A DNA stretch of 64,000 bases from CADEED01 sp043747875 (GTDB lineage: Bacteria; Pseudomonadota; Gammaproteobacteria; Steroidobacterales; Steroidobacteraceae): assembly GCA_043747875.1 (NCBI GenBank), contig JAYTOI010000100.1, forward strand, positions 1-64,000, in the 5' to 3' direction. The position numbers and the translations under genes are program-made. Positions 16,393 through 24,342 of the stretch are shown here, in pieces (position 1 is the first letter of the stretch; every line of letters starts with the position of its first letter). Under the pieces are notes generated by a model. It was not told where the DNA came from and did no database searches. It saw nothing but the letters and a program-made list of their open reading frames with translations.

Positions 16393-17622
16393 ATGACTCC
16401 ACAGGACGTGAGCGATGCGTTGTGGCTGGCTTGGCTCGGTGTAGCGGGCACGCTCGTGTTCTTCATGCAGGCCGGCTTCGCGCTGCTGGAGAGCGGCCTG
16501 TCCCGCGCGAAGAATACCGTGAACATCGTGATGAAGAATTTCTGCGACACGGCCACCAGCACGCTCGGATATTGGGCCGTGGGATTCGGTCTGATGTTCG
16601 GCTCCAATCCAAGTGGCTGGATCGGCACGACGCAGTTCGCGCCGCAGTCGCCGGACGGCGCGCTCATGATGAACTTCTTCTACCAGGTGATGTTCGCCGC
16701 GACCTGCAGCACCATCATGAGCGGCGCGGTCGCCGAGCGCATGCGCTTCGGCGTGTACGTGCTCGGCGCGTCCGTGATCTCCATCTTCATCTATCCGATC
16801 TACGGCTCGTGGGTCTGGAATCCGCAAGGATGGCTGGCGAAACTCGGCTTCATCGATGCCGCCGGCTCGGCCGTCGTTCACTCGATCGGCGGTTGGGTTG
16901 CGCTCGGCGCGGTGCTCGCGTTGGGCCCGCGCCTCGGCAGATTCAGTCGCAAAGGTGAGGCTCGCGAAATCCCCGGCCATAATCTGCCGATGTTCGCGCT
17001 CGGCGCATTCATCCTCTGGTTCGGCTGGATGGGGTTCAACGGCGGATCGGCCAATCGCGACTTCGCCGATCTCGCGAAGATTCTCGTGAATACCAATCTC
17101 GGCGCGGCGGCGGGCCTGATCGGCGCGTTGCTCGCCATGAAGATCTCCGGGTCGCCGATCCTCATGACGCGCACGGTCAACGGCGCGCTCGGCGGGCTCG
17201 TCGCGATCACCGCCGGCTGCAAGACCATGGACCCGGCGTTTGCCGCGCTCGCCGGCCTGGTCGCCGGCATGCTGATTCCCCTCGCCGAAAACCTGTTGCT
17301 GCGATTCCAGATCGACGATGTGGTCGGGGCCATTCCCGTGCACGGCTTCTGCGGCGTGTGGGGGACGATGGCGGCCGGCGCATTCTACTCGGGCGACCTG
17401 TTCGACGGACACCGCATGACAGTGCAGTTGGTCGGTTGCGCGGCCGCGTTGGTCTGGGGGCTGAGCACCGGCTACGTGATGTTCAAGATCATCAATGTCG
17501 TCGCCCGGCTGCGCGTGAGTGCGCAGGACGAACAGCGCGGCCTCGACTACGCCGAGCATTTCGAGGTCGGTTATCGCGATTTGACGAGCACGCAGTTGCC
17601 ACAGGCGGAGGAGAAGGCGTGA
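16393..17622 (+). CDS. amt: Ammonium transporter
   Basis: Trimeric ammonium channel of the Amt/MEP/Rh family, 409 residues with eleven expected helices. Family hallmarks are present: F-A-L-L-E-S-G-L near the start, the first pore histidine in V-H-S-I-G-G, and the second in V-H-G-F-C-G-V-W-G-T. The start at 16393 gives M-T-P-Q-D-V-S followed by the first helix. It lacks a long cleavable signal peptide, unlike E. coli AmtB. The usual partner glnK is absent; instead a gene of unknown function overlaps its stop by four bases (GTGA). Upstream, 16187-16392 shows no other gene. Confidence 0.93.
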   Translation: MTPQDVSDALWLAWLGVAGTLVFFMQAGFALLESGLSRAKNTVNIVMKNFCDTATSTLGYWAVGFGLMFGSNPSGWIGTTQFAPQSPDGALMMNFFYQVMFAATCSTIMSGAVAERMRFGVYVLGASVISIFIYPIYGSWVWNPQGWLAKLGFIDAAGSAVVHSIGGWVALGAVLALGPRLGRFSRKGEAREIPGHNLPMFALGAFILWFGWMGFNGGSANRDFADLAKILVNTNLGAAAGLIGALLAMKISGSPILMTRTVNGALGGLVAITAGCKTMDPAFAALAGLVAGMLIPLAENLLLRFQIDDVVGAIPVHGFCGVWGTMAAGAFYSGDLFDGHRMTVQLVGCAAALVWGLSTGYVMFKIINVVARLRVSAQDEQRGLDYAEHFEVGYRDLTSTQLPQAEEKA

Positions 17623-18311
17623 AGCCGGCCAATCCGGCAATACTCGAGCGCAATCGGCGAGCCGTGTACCACGCATTGAGCAACACCTTCGCCGCGCCCG
17701 AGATGATTGCCGGCGCGATGTCCGTGTGGGAAAAGCAATTCGCGGAGCAGGCGGGCTTTCGCATCAGCCTGTACGCGACCGCGGTCGCGGCCGAGCTCGG
17801 CCTGAGCGACATCGAAATCCGCGACCTGGCTTCGAATCTCTACGCGTCCATGACGATGACCGAAAACCGCCTGCCGCGTCTGCCGCCCGCGTTCAACGTC
17901 CATGGTGCAACGGCGACCGGAACGCAGCCGAAGCTCGAGAAGGTGTCCGCGCCGGCGACTCAAAATCCGCGCGCGGCGGTATTCGCGAAACTCGTCGATT
18001 CGATGACCGACAATGTCGCGCGCGAGAAGAAGCTCGACGACCTGATCGAGGCGCTGACGCTCAATGACGTGGAGTTTCGCGAGGACGTGGCGCGGCAACG
18101 CATGGAGTGGATCGAGCGCCGGCTCACCGACAGCCGGTCGCTCGCCGTGCTCGTGCCCGAATCGCAGTGGCGCGCGCTCGTCAACGACCTGTACGTCGCC
18201 ATGTGTGATGCGTGCGGACCGGCGAGCGCGGACCGAAACCTCGCGCAGGCGGTGCAGCTCGCCGAGCAGATCGCAGAGGCACGGGCTTTTTCCCCGCGCT
18301 TGCTTCTATAG
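17619..18311 (+). CDS. Unclassified protein translationally coupled to amt
   Basis: This 230-residue soluble protein begins with GTG at 17619, overlapping the amt stop as GTGA and preceded by a GGAGGAGA ribosome site. It has no membrane helix and looks largely helical, with charged stretches such as A-R-E-K-K-L-D-D-L-I-E-A-L and Q-R-M-E-W-I-E-R-R-L. A low-complexity linker rich in Ala/Thr/Pro (about 100-120) splits two helical halves. I do not recognise the family. The coupling suggests a cytoplasmic partner or regulator of the transporter, in the place where glnK often sits, but the sequence does not look like a PII protein. Confidence 0.75.
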   Translation: MKPANPAILERNRRAVYHALSNTFAAPEMIAGAMSVWEKQFAEQAGFRISLYATAVAAELGLSDIEIRDLASNLYASMTMTENRLPRLPPAFNVHGATATGTQPKLEKVSAPATQNPRAAVFAKLVDSMTDNVAREKKLDDLIEALTLNDVEFREDVARQRMEWIERRLTDSRSLAVLVPESQWRALVNDLYVAMCDACGPASADRNLAQAVQLAEQIAEARAFSPRLLL

Positions 18312-18314
18312 CGC

Positions 18315-18740
18315 CTACGCGGCGTGATGGCGCGGGATCGGATCGAGATCGGGCTCGACGAACTCGCCGCGCGCCGCATCGGAGAACAGCAGCCCCGCGC
18401 TGTAATGCGTCAGCATGATCTTGCTGTCGAGCAGCACGGGGTTGCGATCGATGAAGTCGTCCGCGCTCGTGGCGGATCCACGATGCATGAAGTGATCCAC
18501 CGCGAGCACCCAGGCGCGCGTCAGAGTCTCGTGGTACTTCGAGGCTGGAATGTCGTTGCGACATAGAAATGTCACGAGCGCGGCACGCATCCGCTCGAGG
18601 GCGAGGTTTACGTCGCAGTCGACGAGATAGACGTACGCCAGGCGTATGTGCGCGCGATGCGAAAAATCAGCGGGCGCGTACGCACCCGCTTCAAATGCCA
18701 TGCGAAATTCACGATCGACTTGCGACAGTTCGTGTTTCAT
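18315..18740 (-). CDS. Unclassified small soluble protein
   Basis: A 141-residue protein with no signal or membrane segment. It contains a patterned helical region: F-S-H-R-A-H-I-R-L-A-Y-V-Y-L, then A-L-E-R-M-R-A-A-L, then S-K-Y-H-E-T-L-T-R-A-W. I have a sense that similar small proteins with these His and Tyr-His-Glu-Thr motifs are widespread and uncharacterised. The clustered His/Glu could bind a metal (inference only). It is convergent with the amt partner gene, only three bases from its stop, and lies downstream of asd on the same strand. Confidence 0.65.
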   Translation of the reverse strand: MKHELSQVDREFRMAFEAGAYAPADFSHRAHIRLAYVYLVDCDVNLALERMRAALVTFLCRNDIPASKYHETLTRAWVLAVDHFMHRGSATSADDFIDRNPVLLDSKIMLTHYSAGLLFSDAARGEFVEPDLDPIPRHHAA

Positions 18741-18830
18741 CGGCAGGCCTCGCTAAACGGGAAGTCCGGGCAACGTTCCATGGACTCCTTCCCTGTGAAA
18801 TTGTTCACTTTCCGGCACTCCGCCGCGGGT

Positions 18831-19868
18831 TCAACCCAGCAGACGTTCCGCGATCTGCACGGCGTTCAACGCCGCGCCCTTGCGGAGCTGATCGCCCGCG
18901 ACGAACAGCGACAGCGAGTGACCGCTCGGATCGCTGACGTCCGTGCGGATGCGCCCGACGAGCACCTCGTCCTTGCCGCTCGCATCCACGGGCATCGGAA
19001 AGTAGTTGCGCTCGAGGTCATCGACCACGCGCACCCCCGGCGCTACGCTGAGAATGGCACGCGCCTCGGCGGGCGTCAGCGGCTTCTCGAGCTCGATGTT
19101 GAGCGCGATGCAGTGCGCGCGTAACACCGGAACGCGCACGCAGGTCGCGGTCACGCGCAGGTCCGGCTCGCCGAAGATCTTGCGCGTCTCCTGCATCACC
19201 TTGGTCTCTTCTTCGTTGTAGCCGGTTTCCGGATCCACCCTGGTGTTGTGCGAGAACACGTTGAAGGCGTACGGATGCGGCAGCACCTTCGGCGTGAACG
19301 GGCGGCCTTCGAGAAATGCCCGGGTCGATTCGCTGAGCTCTTCCATCGCCGCGGCACCCGCGCCCGAGGCGGCTTGATAGGTGCTCATCACCAGGCGCTT
19401 GATGCGCGCCCTCTGGTGGATAGGCCACAGAGGAGTGGCAGCGACAATGGCCACGCAGTTCGGATTCGCGATGATGCCGTTATGCCGGGCCATCGCGCCC
19501 GCGTTGATCTCGGGCACCACGAGCGGAGTGTCGGGATCCATGCGAAACGCCGACGAGTTGTCTACGACAACGGCACCGGCCTTCACGGCCGCGGGCGCGA
19601 AACGCTTCGACTGCGCGCCACCCGCCGAGAACAGCGCGATGTCGACGCCCTTCAGGCTCTCGTCGGTGAGTTCCTGCACCGCGACGTCCGCGCCGCGGAA
19701 TTTCATGGTTTTGCCGGCGGAGCGGGCCGACGCCAGGAGGCGCAACTCGGACAGCGGGAATTTGCGCTGCTCGAGACACTGCATGAGCTCGACGCCCACG
19801 GCGCCGGTCGCGCCCGCGATGGCGACGACGGGATTCTTTTTACGAGTTGTTTCGGCGTTCGATGACAT
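18831..19868 (-). CDS. asd: Aspartate-semialdehyde dehydrogenase
   Basis: Reduces aspartyl phosphate to aspartate semialdehyde, the branch point to lysine/diaminopimelate, threonine, methionine and isoleucine. The 345-residue product has the NADP-binding G-A-T-G-A-V-G near residue 20 and the catalytic Cys138 in N-P-N-C. The conserved later segment H-N-T-R-V-D is also present. The start at 19868 is supported by GGGAG just upstream; a second in-frame start lies 15 bases earlier. It is preceded by a leader peptide rich in Thr and Lys codons and by a terminator-like hairpin, so I infer attenuation by two pathway end products. Confidence 0.95.
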   Translation of the reverse strand: MSSNAETTRKKNPVVAIAGATGAVGVELMQCLEQRKFPLSELRLLASARSAGKTMKFRGADVAVQELTDESLKGVDIALFSAGGAQSKRFAPAAVKAGAVVVDNSSAFRMDPDTPLVVPEINAGAMARHNGIIANPNCVAIVAATPLWPIHQRARIKRLVMSTYQAASGAGAAAMEELSESTRAFLEGRPFTPKVLPHPYAFNVFSHNTRVDPETGYNEEETKVMQETRKIFGEPDLRVTATCVRVPVLRAHCIALNIELEKPLTPAEARAILSVAPGVRVVDDLERNYFPMPVDASGKDEVLVGRIRTDVSDPSGHSLSLFVAGDQLRKGAALNAVQIAERLLG

Positions 19869-19888
19869 GCTTCTTGCTCCCAAATGAA

Positions 19889-19918
19889 AAGGCCCCGCTG
19901 GTTTCCCTGCGAGGCCTT
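19889..19918 (-). terminator. Attenuator-type terminator in the asd leader
   Basis: Read on the minus strand, AAGGCC (19918-19913) pairs with GGCCTT (19894-19889). Further pairing inside the stem (GCG with CGC) is interrupted by one mismatch, and the right arm runs into TTTTC. It ends about 20 bases before the asd start. A segment near 19965-19975 with CCTGGGTTTC can pair with the left arm and loop, offering an antiterminator. This is the expected layout of a ribosome-controlled transcription attenuator. Confidence 0.65.
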
Positions 19919-19955
19919 GGTATTCCTGTTCGTGAATCGACTATTTTCAGTCTGA

Positions 19956-20024
19956 CTACGGGCCAGAAACCCAGGCCCTGCCGGGCTTGGTCTTCGTGCC
20001 TTTTTTCGTGGTCGTGCGAATCAT
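19956..20024 (-). CDS. Thr/Lys-rich leader peptide of asd
   Basis: A 22-codon open reading frame on the asd strand, ATG at 20024 to TAG at 19956. Residues 4-13 read T-T-T-K-K-G-T-K-T-K: five threonine and four lysine codons in ten. Threonine and lysine are both end products made from aspartate semialdehyde. A GC-rich hairpin (GGGCC/GGCCC, about 19957-19977) spans the last codons and stop, and the terminator above follows. By analogy with thrL and leuL I infer a leader whose stalling signals shortage of Thr or Lys. I do not know a described example with this pair of amino acids for asd. Confidence 0.7.
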   Translation of the reverse strand: MIRTTTKKGTKTKPGRAWVSGP

Positions 20025-20048
20025 GGGGCGCGAACCTTATCCCACCGG

Positions 20049-20276
20049 TTAGCGGCCGGCAAGGCCGTGCGGCGCAATCAGGCCGTTGTACCAGGCGAGC
20101 ATCAACAGGATGAAAAGCACCACCGAAAGCCCGACCCGGATGGTGAGCGAGCGGGCCATCTTGCGGGAGTGCTCGGCGTCCTCACCCTTGTTGCGCGCCA
20201 TGTGGAACAGCGCGCTGCCGAGGCTGAAGACGATGCCGAAGAAAACCACGATGACCAGGATTTTGACCGCGTCCAT
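20049..20276 (-). CDS. Twin-transmembrane protein (DUF2909)
   Basis: A 75-residue protein with two hydrophobic helices (about 4-26 and 46-66) separated by a charged loop (A-R-N-K-G-E-D-A-E-H-S-R-K-M-A-R). It matches the DUF2909 twin-transmembrane family, which is normally found beside cytochrome oxidase assembly genes and is often encoded opposite SURF1, as here (29 bases between starts). Its exact role in oxidase biogenesis is not established. It ends 25 bases before the asd leader ATG, so some asd transcription may read through from it. Confidence 0.85.
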   Translation of the reverse strand: MDAVKILVIVVFFGIVFSLGSALFHMARNKGEDAEHSRKMARSLTIRVGLSVVLFILLMLAWYNGLIAPHGLAGR

Positions 20277-20305
20277 GAGAGGCTGACTTTATACTCCCCG
20301 CCCCC

Positions 20306-21031
20306 ATGCCGCCCCGTCTTTCAGCCTTCGGAAGGGTGTTTGCGCCATCGTGGCAAATGACACTCACCACGCTCGTCTTGCTCGCCGTTTTCGTGGGCCT
20401 GGGCCAGTGGCAGTGGCAACGCGGCGTGGCGAAAGAGGCGTCGTGGGCGGCGTTCGAGAACGAAGGGGCCGCGGTGTCTGGCGTTACCGATTTCGATGCG
20501 ATGCCGCGCTACCGACGCGTCGCGTTTTCCTGCACGTACCTTGGCCAGCGCCAGTTCCTGCTCGACAACCGGCCGCACGCGGGCCGACCGGGATACGAAG
20601 TGCTCACACCGTGCGCGTTGCCGGACGGTCGCCACATCCTCGTCAATCGCGGTTGGGTGCCATTCACCGGCCGCCGCGATCGACTGCCGGATGTGTCCAT
20701 CGCAGGCTCGAGCGGCTCGGTGTCCGGGCGCATGGAAGAGCTGCCCGTGGGGGGATTGGCGGCCGGCCATGCCGCGCCGGAATCTGCAGCGGGCTGGCCC
20801 AAGGTGACGAGCTTCCCCACGCACGCGGAACTCGAAGCGTCGCTCGGCGAGAAGCTGGTGCGCCGCGTGGTGCTGCTCGATCCGAGTCCGCCCGACAACG
20901 GCTACGTGCGCGAGTGGTCGCCGCCGGGTCTCGCGCCCGTGCGACATTTCTCGTACGCCATCCAGTGGTGGGGTTTTGCCGCCGTACTGCTCGTGATCTA
21001 CTTCGGCCTCAATTTTCGCAAGGTGTCGTGA
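20306..21031 (+). CDS. SURF1-family oxidase assembly protein
   Basis: Membrane protein of 241 residues needed for heme a insertion into cytochrome oxidase. A first helix (about 18-36) is followed by the SURF1 signature L-G-Q-W-Q-W-Q-R, a periplasmic domain with V-N-R-G-W-V-P and a C-terminal helix (about 217-237, ending Y-F-G-L-N-F-R). These features and the length are typical. Its stop overlaps the next start by one base (TGATG). It opens the second block of oxidase biogenesis genes. Confidence 0.92.
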   Translation: MPPRLSAFGRVFAPSWQMTLTTLVLLAVFVGLGQWQWQRGVAKEASWAAFENEGAAVSGVTDFDAMPRYRRVAFSCTYLGQRQFLLDNRPHAGRPGYEVLTPCALPDGRHILVNRGWVPFTGRRDRLPDVSIAGSSGSVSGRMEELPVGGLAAGHAAPESAAGWPKVTSFPTHAELEASLGEKLVRRVVLLDPSPPDNGYVREWSPPGLAPVRHFSYAIQWWGFAAVLLVIYFGLNFRKVS

Positions 21032-21615
21032 TGGATGATGCTCGCCGGCGCGGCCGCCGCACTCTGCTGACCGTCGCGGCGGTTTTCCTGCTGCCGCTTG
21101 CGGTCGCGTTCGCGCTCTACTACGGCCAGCTGTGGCGGCCGGCGAATTCGTCTAACAAAGGTCAATTGATCGACCCGCCGCGGACGCTGGTGGTGCAGGG
21201 ACTGCGCCTGCCCGACGGCCAACCCGCGGGCGCCAACGTGTTCCTGGACAAGTGGTCGGTCGTGTACGTCGGCGACGGCGCCTGCGATGCGGCGTGCAGC
21301 GCGGCGCTGGTGATCGGACGCCAATCGCGCCTGGCGCTCAACAACGAAATGAAGCGCGTCCAGCGCGTGTTCCTGGCCACGGACAACTGCTGCGCCGGCG
21401 ACTATTTCGCCGCGGAGCAGGCCGGCCTCGTCGCGCTCGATGCCTCCTCGCCCGAAGCGACCGCGCTGCTGGCGCAGTTTCCGGCGGAGCGCTCGGGTGC
21501 GCTGTTCGTCGTCGATCCGCTCGGCAATCTCATGATGCGGCACGACGCGACGACGATGACCAAGGATCTGCTCACCGACCTCAAGAAGCTGCTCAAGCTC
21601 TCGCACATCGGCTGA
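21031..21615 (+). CDS. SCO-like membrane-anchored thioredoxin-fold protein
   Basis: The 194-residue protein has an N-terminal anchor helix (about 10-31) and a periplasmic domain. A C-D-A-A-C motif near residue 88 is the CXXXC spacing used by SCO copper chaperones. A later V-V-D-P-L-G-N-L-M-M-R-H-D segment may supply the third ligand. It is shorter and more divergent than classical Sco1. Because it sits between SURF1 and ctaA, a role in copper delivery or thiol reduction for subunit II is likely (inference). Alternatively it may be a redox partner without copper. Confidence 0.7.
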   Translation: MDDARRRGRRTLLTVAAVFLLPLAVAFALYYGQLWRPANSSNKGQLIDPPRTLVVQGLRLPDGQPAGANVFLDKWSVVYVGDGACDAACSAALVIGRQSRLALNNEMKRVQRVFLATDNCCAGDYFAAEQAGLVALDASSPEATALLAQFPAERSGALFVVDPLGNLMMRHDATTMTKDLLTDLKKLLKLSHIG

Positions 21616-21632
21616 CCGGTCACCTGACTAAC

Positions 21633-22649
21633 ATGCCCGAAGTGACCTGGATCCGGCGTCTGGCTTTCGCGGGCGCGTTGCTGTGCTTCGCCGTCGTGGT
21701 GCTGGGCGGCTATACCCGGCTGTCGGATTCGGGGCTCGGCTGTCCGGACTGGCCCGGATGTTTCGGACACATCGCCCCGACGGGCGCGGCGGAGCACTAC
21801 GCCAGCGATGCGGACGTGCGCAAGGCGTGGGTCGAGATGATCCATCGTTATGGCGCGAGCACGTTGGGACTGATCGTCGTCGTCATCGCCGCCCTGTCGA
21901 TCCGCGCGCGGCGCGAGCGCGGCGTGAGCGTGGTGTTTGCGCTGGTGCTGCTCGCGCTGGTGGTCGCGCAGGGCATGCTGGGCATGCTCACGGTGACCTG
22001 GCTGCTGAAGCCGCTGATCGTCACCGGTCACCTGGTCGGTGGACTAACTACCTTCGCGCTGCTGCTGTGGTCGTGGCTGTCGCTGCGCGCCCGGGTACGG
22101 CCGGTCGACGCGCTCAGCGTGCGGGCGGGCAACACCATCGCCGAGTCCGGCGGCCGCGCGCGGGTCGCGGCTGGCCTCGCGCTCGCCGCGCTCGCCGTGC
22201 AGGTGGCTCTCGGCGGCTGGACCAGCAGCAATTACGCCGCGGTCGCCTGCCCCGACCTGCCCAAGTGCCAGGACCAGTGGATTCCCGCTGCGAACTACGG
22301 CGAGGCTTTTGTGTTGTGGCGCGGGCTCGGCATCAACTACGCGGGCGGCGTGCTCGACCATCCGGCGCGCGTGGCCATACATTTCGCGCATCGCGTCGGT
22401 GCCGTGGTGACCGCGCTGCTGCTGATGTTCGCGGTGTTTGCCGCGCTGCGCGGCCTCGGTGCCGCTCCCCGCTGGGCCGGTCTCGCGGTGGCCGCGGCGC
22501 TCGCGACGCAGCTTTGCATCGCCTATTTCATGGTGATCCGCGCCTTTCCGCTGGAGCTGGCGGCCGCACATAACGCGGGCGCCGCGCTGCTGGTGGCGGC
22601 CACGGTGTTGCTGAACCGCACCCTGCGGCCGGTGCCGGATTTTCGGTGA
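21633..22649 (+). CDS. ctaA: Heme A synthase (COX15/CtaA)
   Basis: Oxidises the C8 methyl of heme O to give heme A for the aa3 oxidase. The 338-residue product has eight membrane helices in two four-helix halves. The N-terminal half contains G-G-Y-T-R-L-S-D-S-G-L-G-C-P-D-W-P-G-C with the paired cysteines. Conserved heme-ligand histidines are seen in E-M-I-H-R-Y-G, in V-T-G-H-L and in I-H-F-A-H-R. The start at 21633 is the first ATG before helix one. It is followed 43 bases later by ctaB. Confidence 0.93.
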   Translation: MPEVTWIRRLAFAGALLCFAVVVLGGYTRLSDSGLGCPDWPGCFGHIAPTGAAEHYASDADVRKAWVEMIHRYGASTLGLIVVVIAALSIRARRERGVSVVFALVLLALVVAQGMLGMLTVTWLLKPLIVTGHLVGGLTTFALLLWSWLSLRARVRPVDALSVRAGNTIAESGGRARVAAGLALAALAVQVALGGWTSSNYAAVACPDLPKCQDQWIPAANYGEAFVLWRGLGINYAGGVLDHPARVAIHFAHRVGAVVTALLLMFAVFAALRGLGAAPRWAGLAVAAALATQLCIAYFMVIRAFPLELAAAHNAGAALLVAATVLLNRTLRPVPDFR

Positions 22650-22692
22650 ATTTCCGCTAAACTCCCGCGCCCTGCTGCCCAACGGAAGCTCC

Positions 22693-23631
22693 TTGGCCAC
22701 CCCCGATCACATCGTCGCAACTGCGAGCGCGAGTCGTTGGCGCAGTTTCTATGAGCTGACGAAGCCACGCGTCGTCATGCTCATCGTGTTCACGTCCATC
22801 GTGGGCACGTTGCTCGCCTCTCCCGGCATGCCACCGGTGGATGCACTGTTGCTCGGCAATCTGGGCATCGGTCTGGCCGCCGCCAGCGCCGCCGTCATCA
22901 ATCATGTGCTCGACGAGCGCATCGACTCGCAGATGTCGCGCACGCGGGGGCGGCCGCTTCCCACCGGGAAGTTGTCCGCGCGCGCCGCGCTCATGTTCGC
23001 GCTGCTGCTGTGCGTGGCTTCGATGGCCATCCTCGTGTTGTTCGTGAACACGCTGACCGCGCTGCTCACGTTCGCCTCGCTCATCGGCTACGCCGTCGTC
23101 TACACCGTCTGGCTGAAGCGCGCGACCTCACAGAACATCGTCATCGGCGGCGCCGCCGGTGCCGCGCCCCCCGTGCTCGGCTGGGCGGCCGTCACCAACA
23201 GCATCGACTCGAACGCACTGTTGCTGTTCCTCATCGTGTTCGTGTGGACGCCGCCGCATTTCTGGGCGCTCGCGATCGCACGCAAGGACGAATACGCGAA
23301 AGTGGGCATTCCCATGTTACCCGTCACACACGGCGTCGCCTTCACGCGCCTGCAGGTGTTGCTCTATACGGTGTTGCTGGTGGCCGTGACGCTGATGCCG
23401 TTCGTCACCGGCATGAGCGGCCTCATCTATCTGGGCGTCGCGCTGGTGCTCGATGGCATGTTCCTGTTCCACGCGTTCCAGTTGAAGAATTCCGAGCGCG
23501 CGCATCTGCCGATGAAGGTGTTCCGCTTCTCGATCACCTATCTCATGTGGCTGTTTGCAGCGCTGCTCGTCGACCACTATCTACCGACGACGCAGGGCGC
23601 GCTGCCCGCCGGCGGGATACTCTCCCTCTGA
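22693..23631 (+). CDS. ctaB: Protoheme IX farnesyltransferase (heme O synthase)
   Basis: Membrane prenyltransferase of the UbiA superfamily that farnesylates heme B to heme O, the substrate of CtaA. The 312-residue product has about nine helices, the first Asp-rich motif D-E-R-I-D-S-Q-M-S-R-T and the second motif near R-K-D-E-Y. The N-terminal Y-E-L-T-K-P-R-V-V is highly conserved in the family. The start is taken as TTG at 22693, preceded by GGAAG; no ATG is available before the conserved N-terminus. It closes the heme A branch of the block. Confidence 0.93.
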   Translation: MATPDHIVATASASRWRSFYELTKPRVVMLIVFTSIVGTLLASPGMPPVDALLLGNLGIGLAAASAAVINHVLDERIDSQMSRTRGRPLPTGKLSARAALMFALLLCVASMAILVLFVNTLTALLTFASLIGYAVVYTVWLKRATSQNIVIGGAAGAAPPVLGWAAVTNSIDSNALLLFLIVFVWTPPHFWALAIARKDEYAKVGIPMLPVTHGVAFTRLQVLLYTVLLVAVTLMPFVTGMSGLIYLGVALVLDGMFLFHAFQLKNSERAHLPMKVFRFSITYLMWLFAALLVDHYLPTTQGALPAGGILSL

Positions 23632-23633
23632 CC

Positions 23634-24029
23634 ATGCATCCTCCACTGCAGCTTCCGACCCGGTTCACTGGATCGTTCGGCCTGGTGCTCTTCCACCAGC
23701 ATCGCGGCGTGCTGCTGCTGCGCTCGGGCGATCGCGACGATGGCGGACCGAAGCGCGTCGACCTGCTGTTTCGCGGCGTGGTATGGATGTCGCTGCCGGC
23801 GTGGTGCAGCGACTTCACCATCGAGCAATGCCTCATCGATGAAATCATCGAGCGGATCCCGCCCAGCCACCGCGGCAAGGCGCAGTCGCGCAAGGTGTTC
23901 CGGGTCGAGATCGACCGCGTGCCGCACTACGTGATCGCCGGCGAGGTGTTCGCGTCGAATGACGATGCGTCATATTTCGATCCGTCGCCGCTGCTGCCCG
24001 AGATCGAGATCAATCTCAAGTTCGACTAG
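23634..24029 (+). CDS. Unclassified small protein after ctaB
   Basis: A 131-residue soluble protein starting three bases after the ctaB stop. I do not recognise it. It has a beta-rich start (F-G-L-V-L-F-H-Q-H-R-G-V-L-L-L-R) and an acidic end (L-P-E-I-E-I-N-L-K-F-D), and no signal peptide. The tight spacing suggests the same transcript as the heme A genes. A functional link to the oxidase is possible but not shown by the sequence. Confidence 0.65.
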   Translation: MHPPLQLPTRFTGSFGLVLFHQHRGVLLLRSGDRDDGGPKRVDLLFRGVVWMSLPAWCSDFTIEQCLIDEIIERIPPSHRGKAQSRKVFRVEIDRVPHYVIAGEVFASNDDASYFDPSPLLPEIEINLKFD

Positions 24030-24342
24030 GCGGCTCGCCGCTGCCTGTGCCCGTTTCCGGATCAACGACGGCCGCATTGCACCAACAATGTTGCTTGCGG
24101 CGAAATGTCCGATTCCTAACATCTATCCGTCCGGATGTGGCGCTTGTACGACGCCGTCCGCGAGCCTAGTGTATGGGCATGAAACGACGCCTGTGACGGT
24201 GACGGAACACGTGAGATGAAGCGGGCCTAGACCCGAAGCACGTGGAACGGGAGGGGAACCGTAGGACGAGCGTCGTTGCACGGGAGCAACGCGAAAGCGC
24301 GCTCTCAGACGAACAAACAAAACTCTATTGCAGGAGGAATCT
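24030..24342 (+). other. Intergenic region upstream of the TonB receptor
   Basis: I see no gene in these 313 bases. They hold the leader of the receptor transcript. Purine-rich segments (GGGAGGGGAACC near 24248 and GGAGGAATCT directly before the ATG at 24343) are present, the last being a strong ribosome binding site. I could not identify a convincing promoter or a riboswitch fold. Confidence 0.5.
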
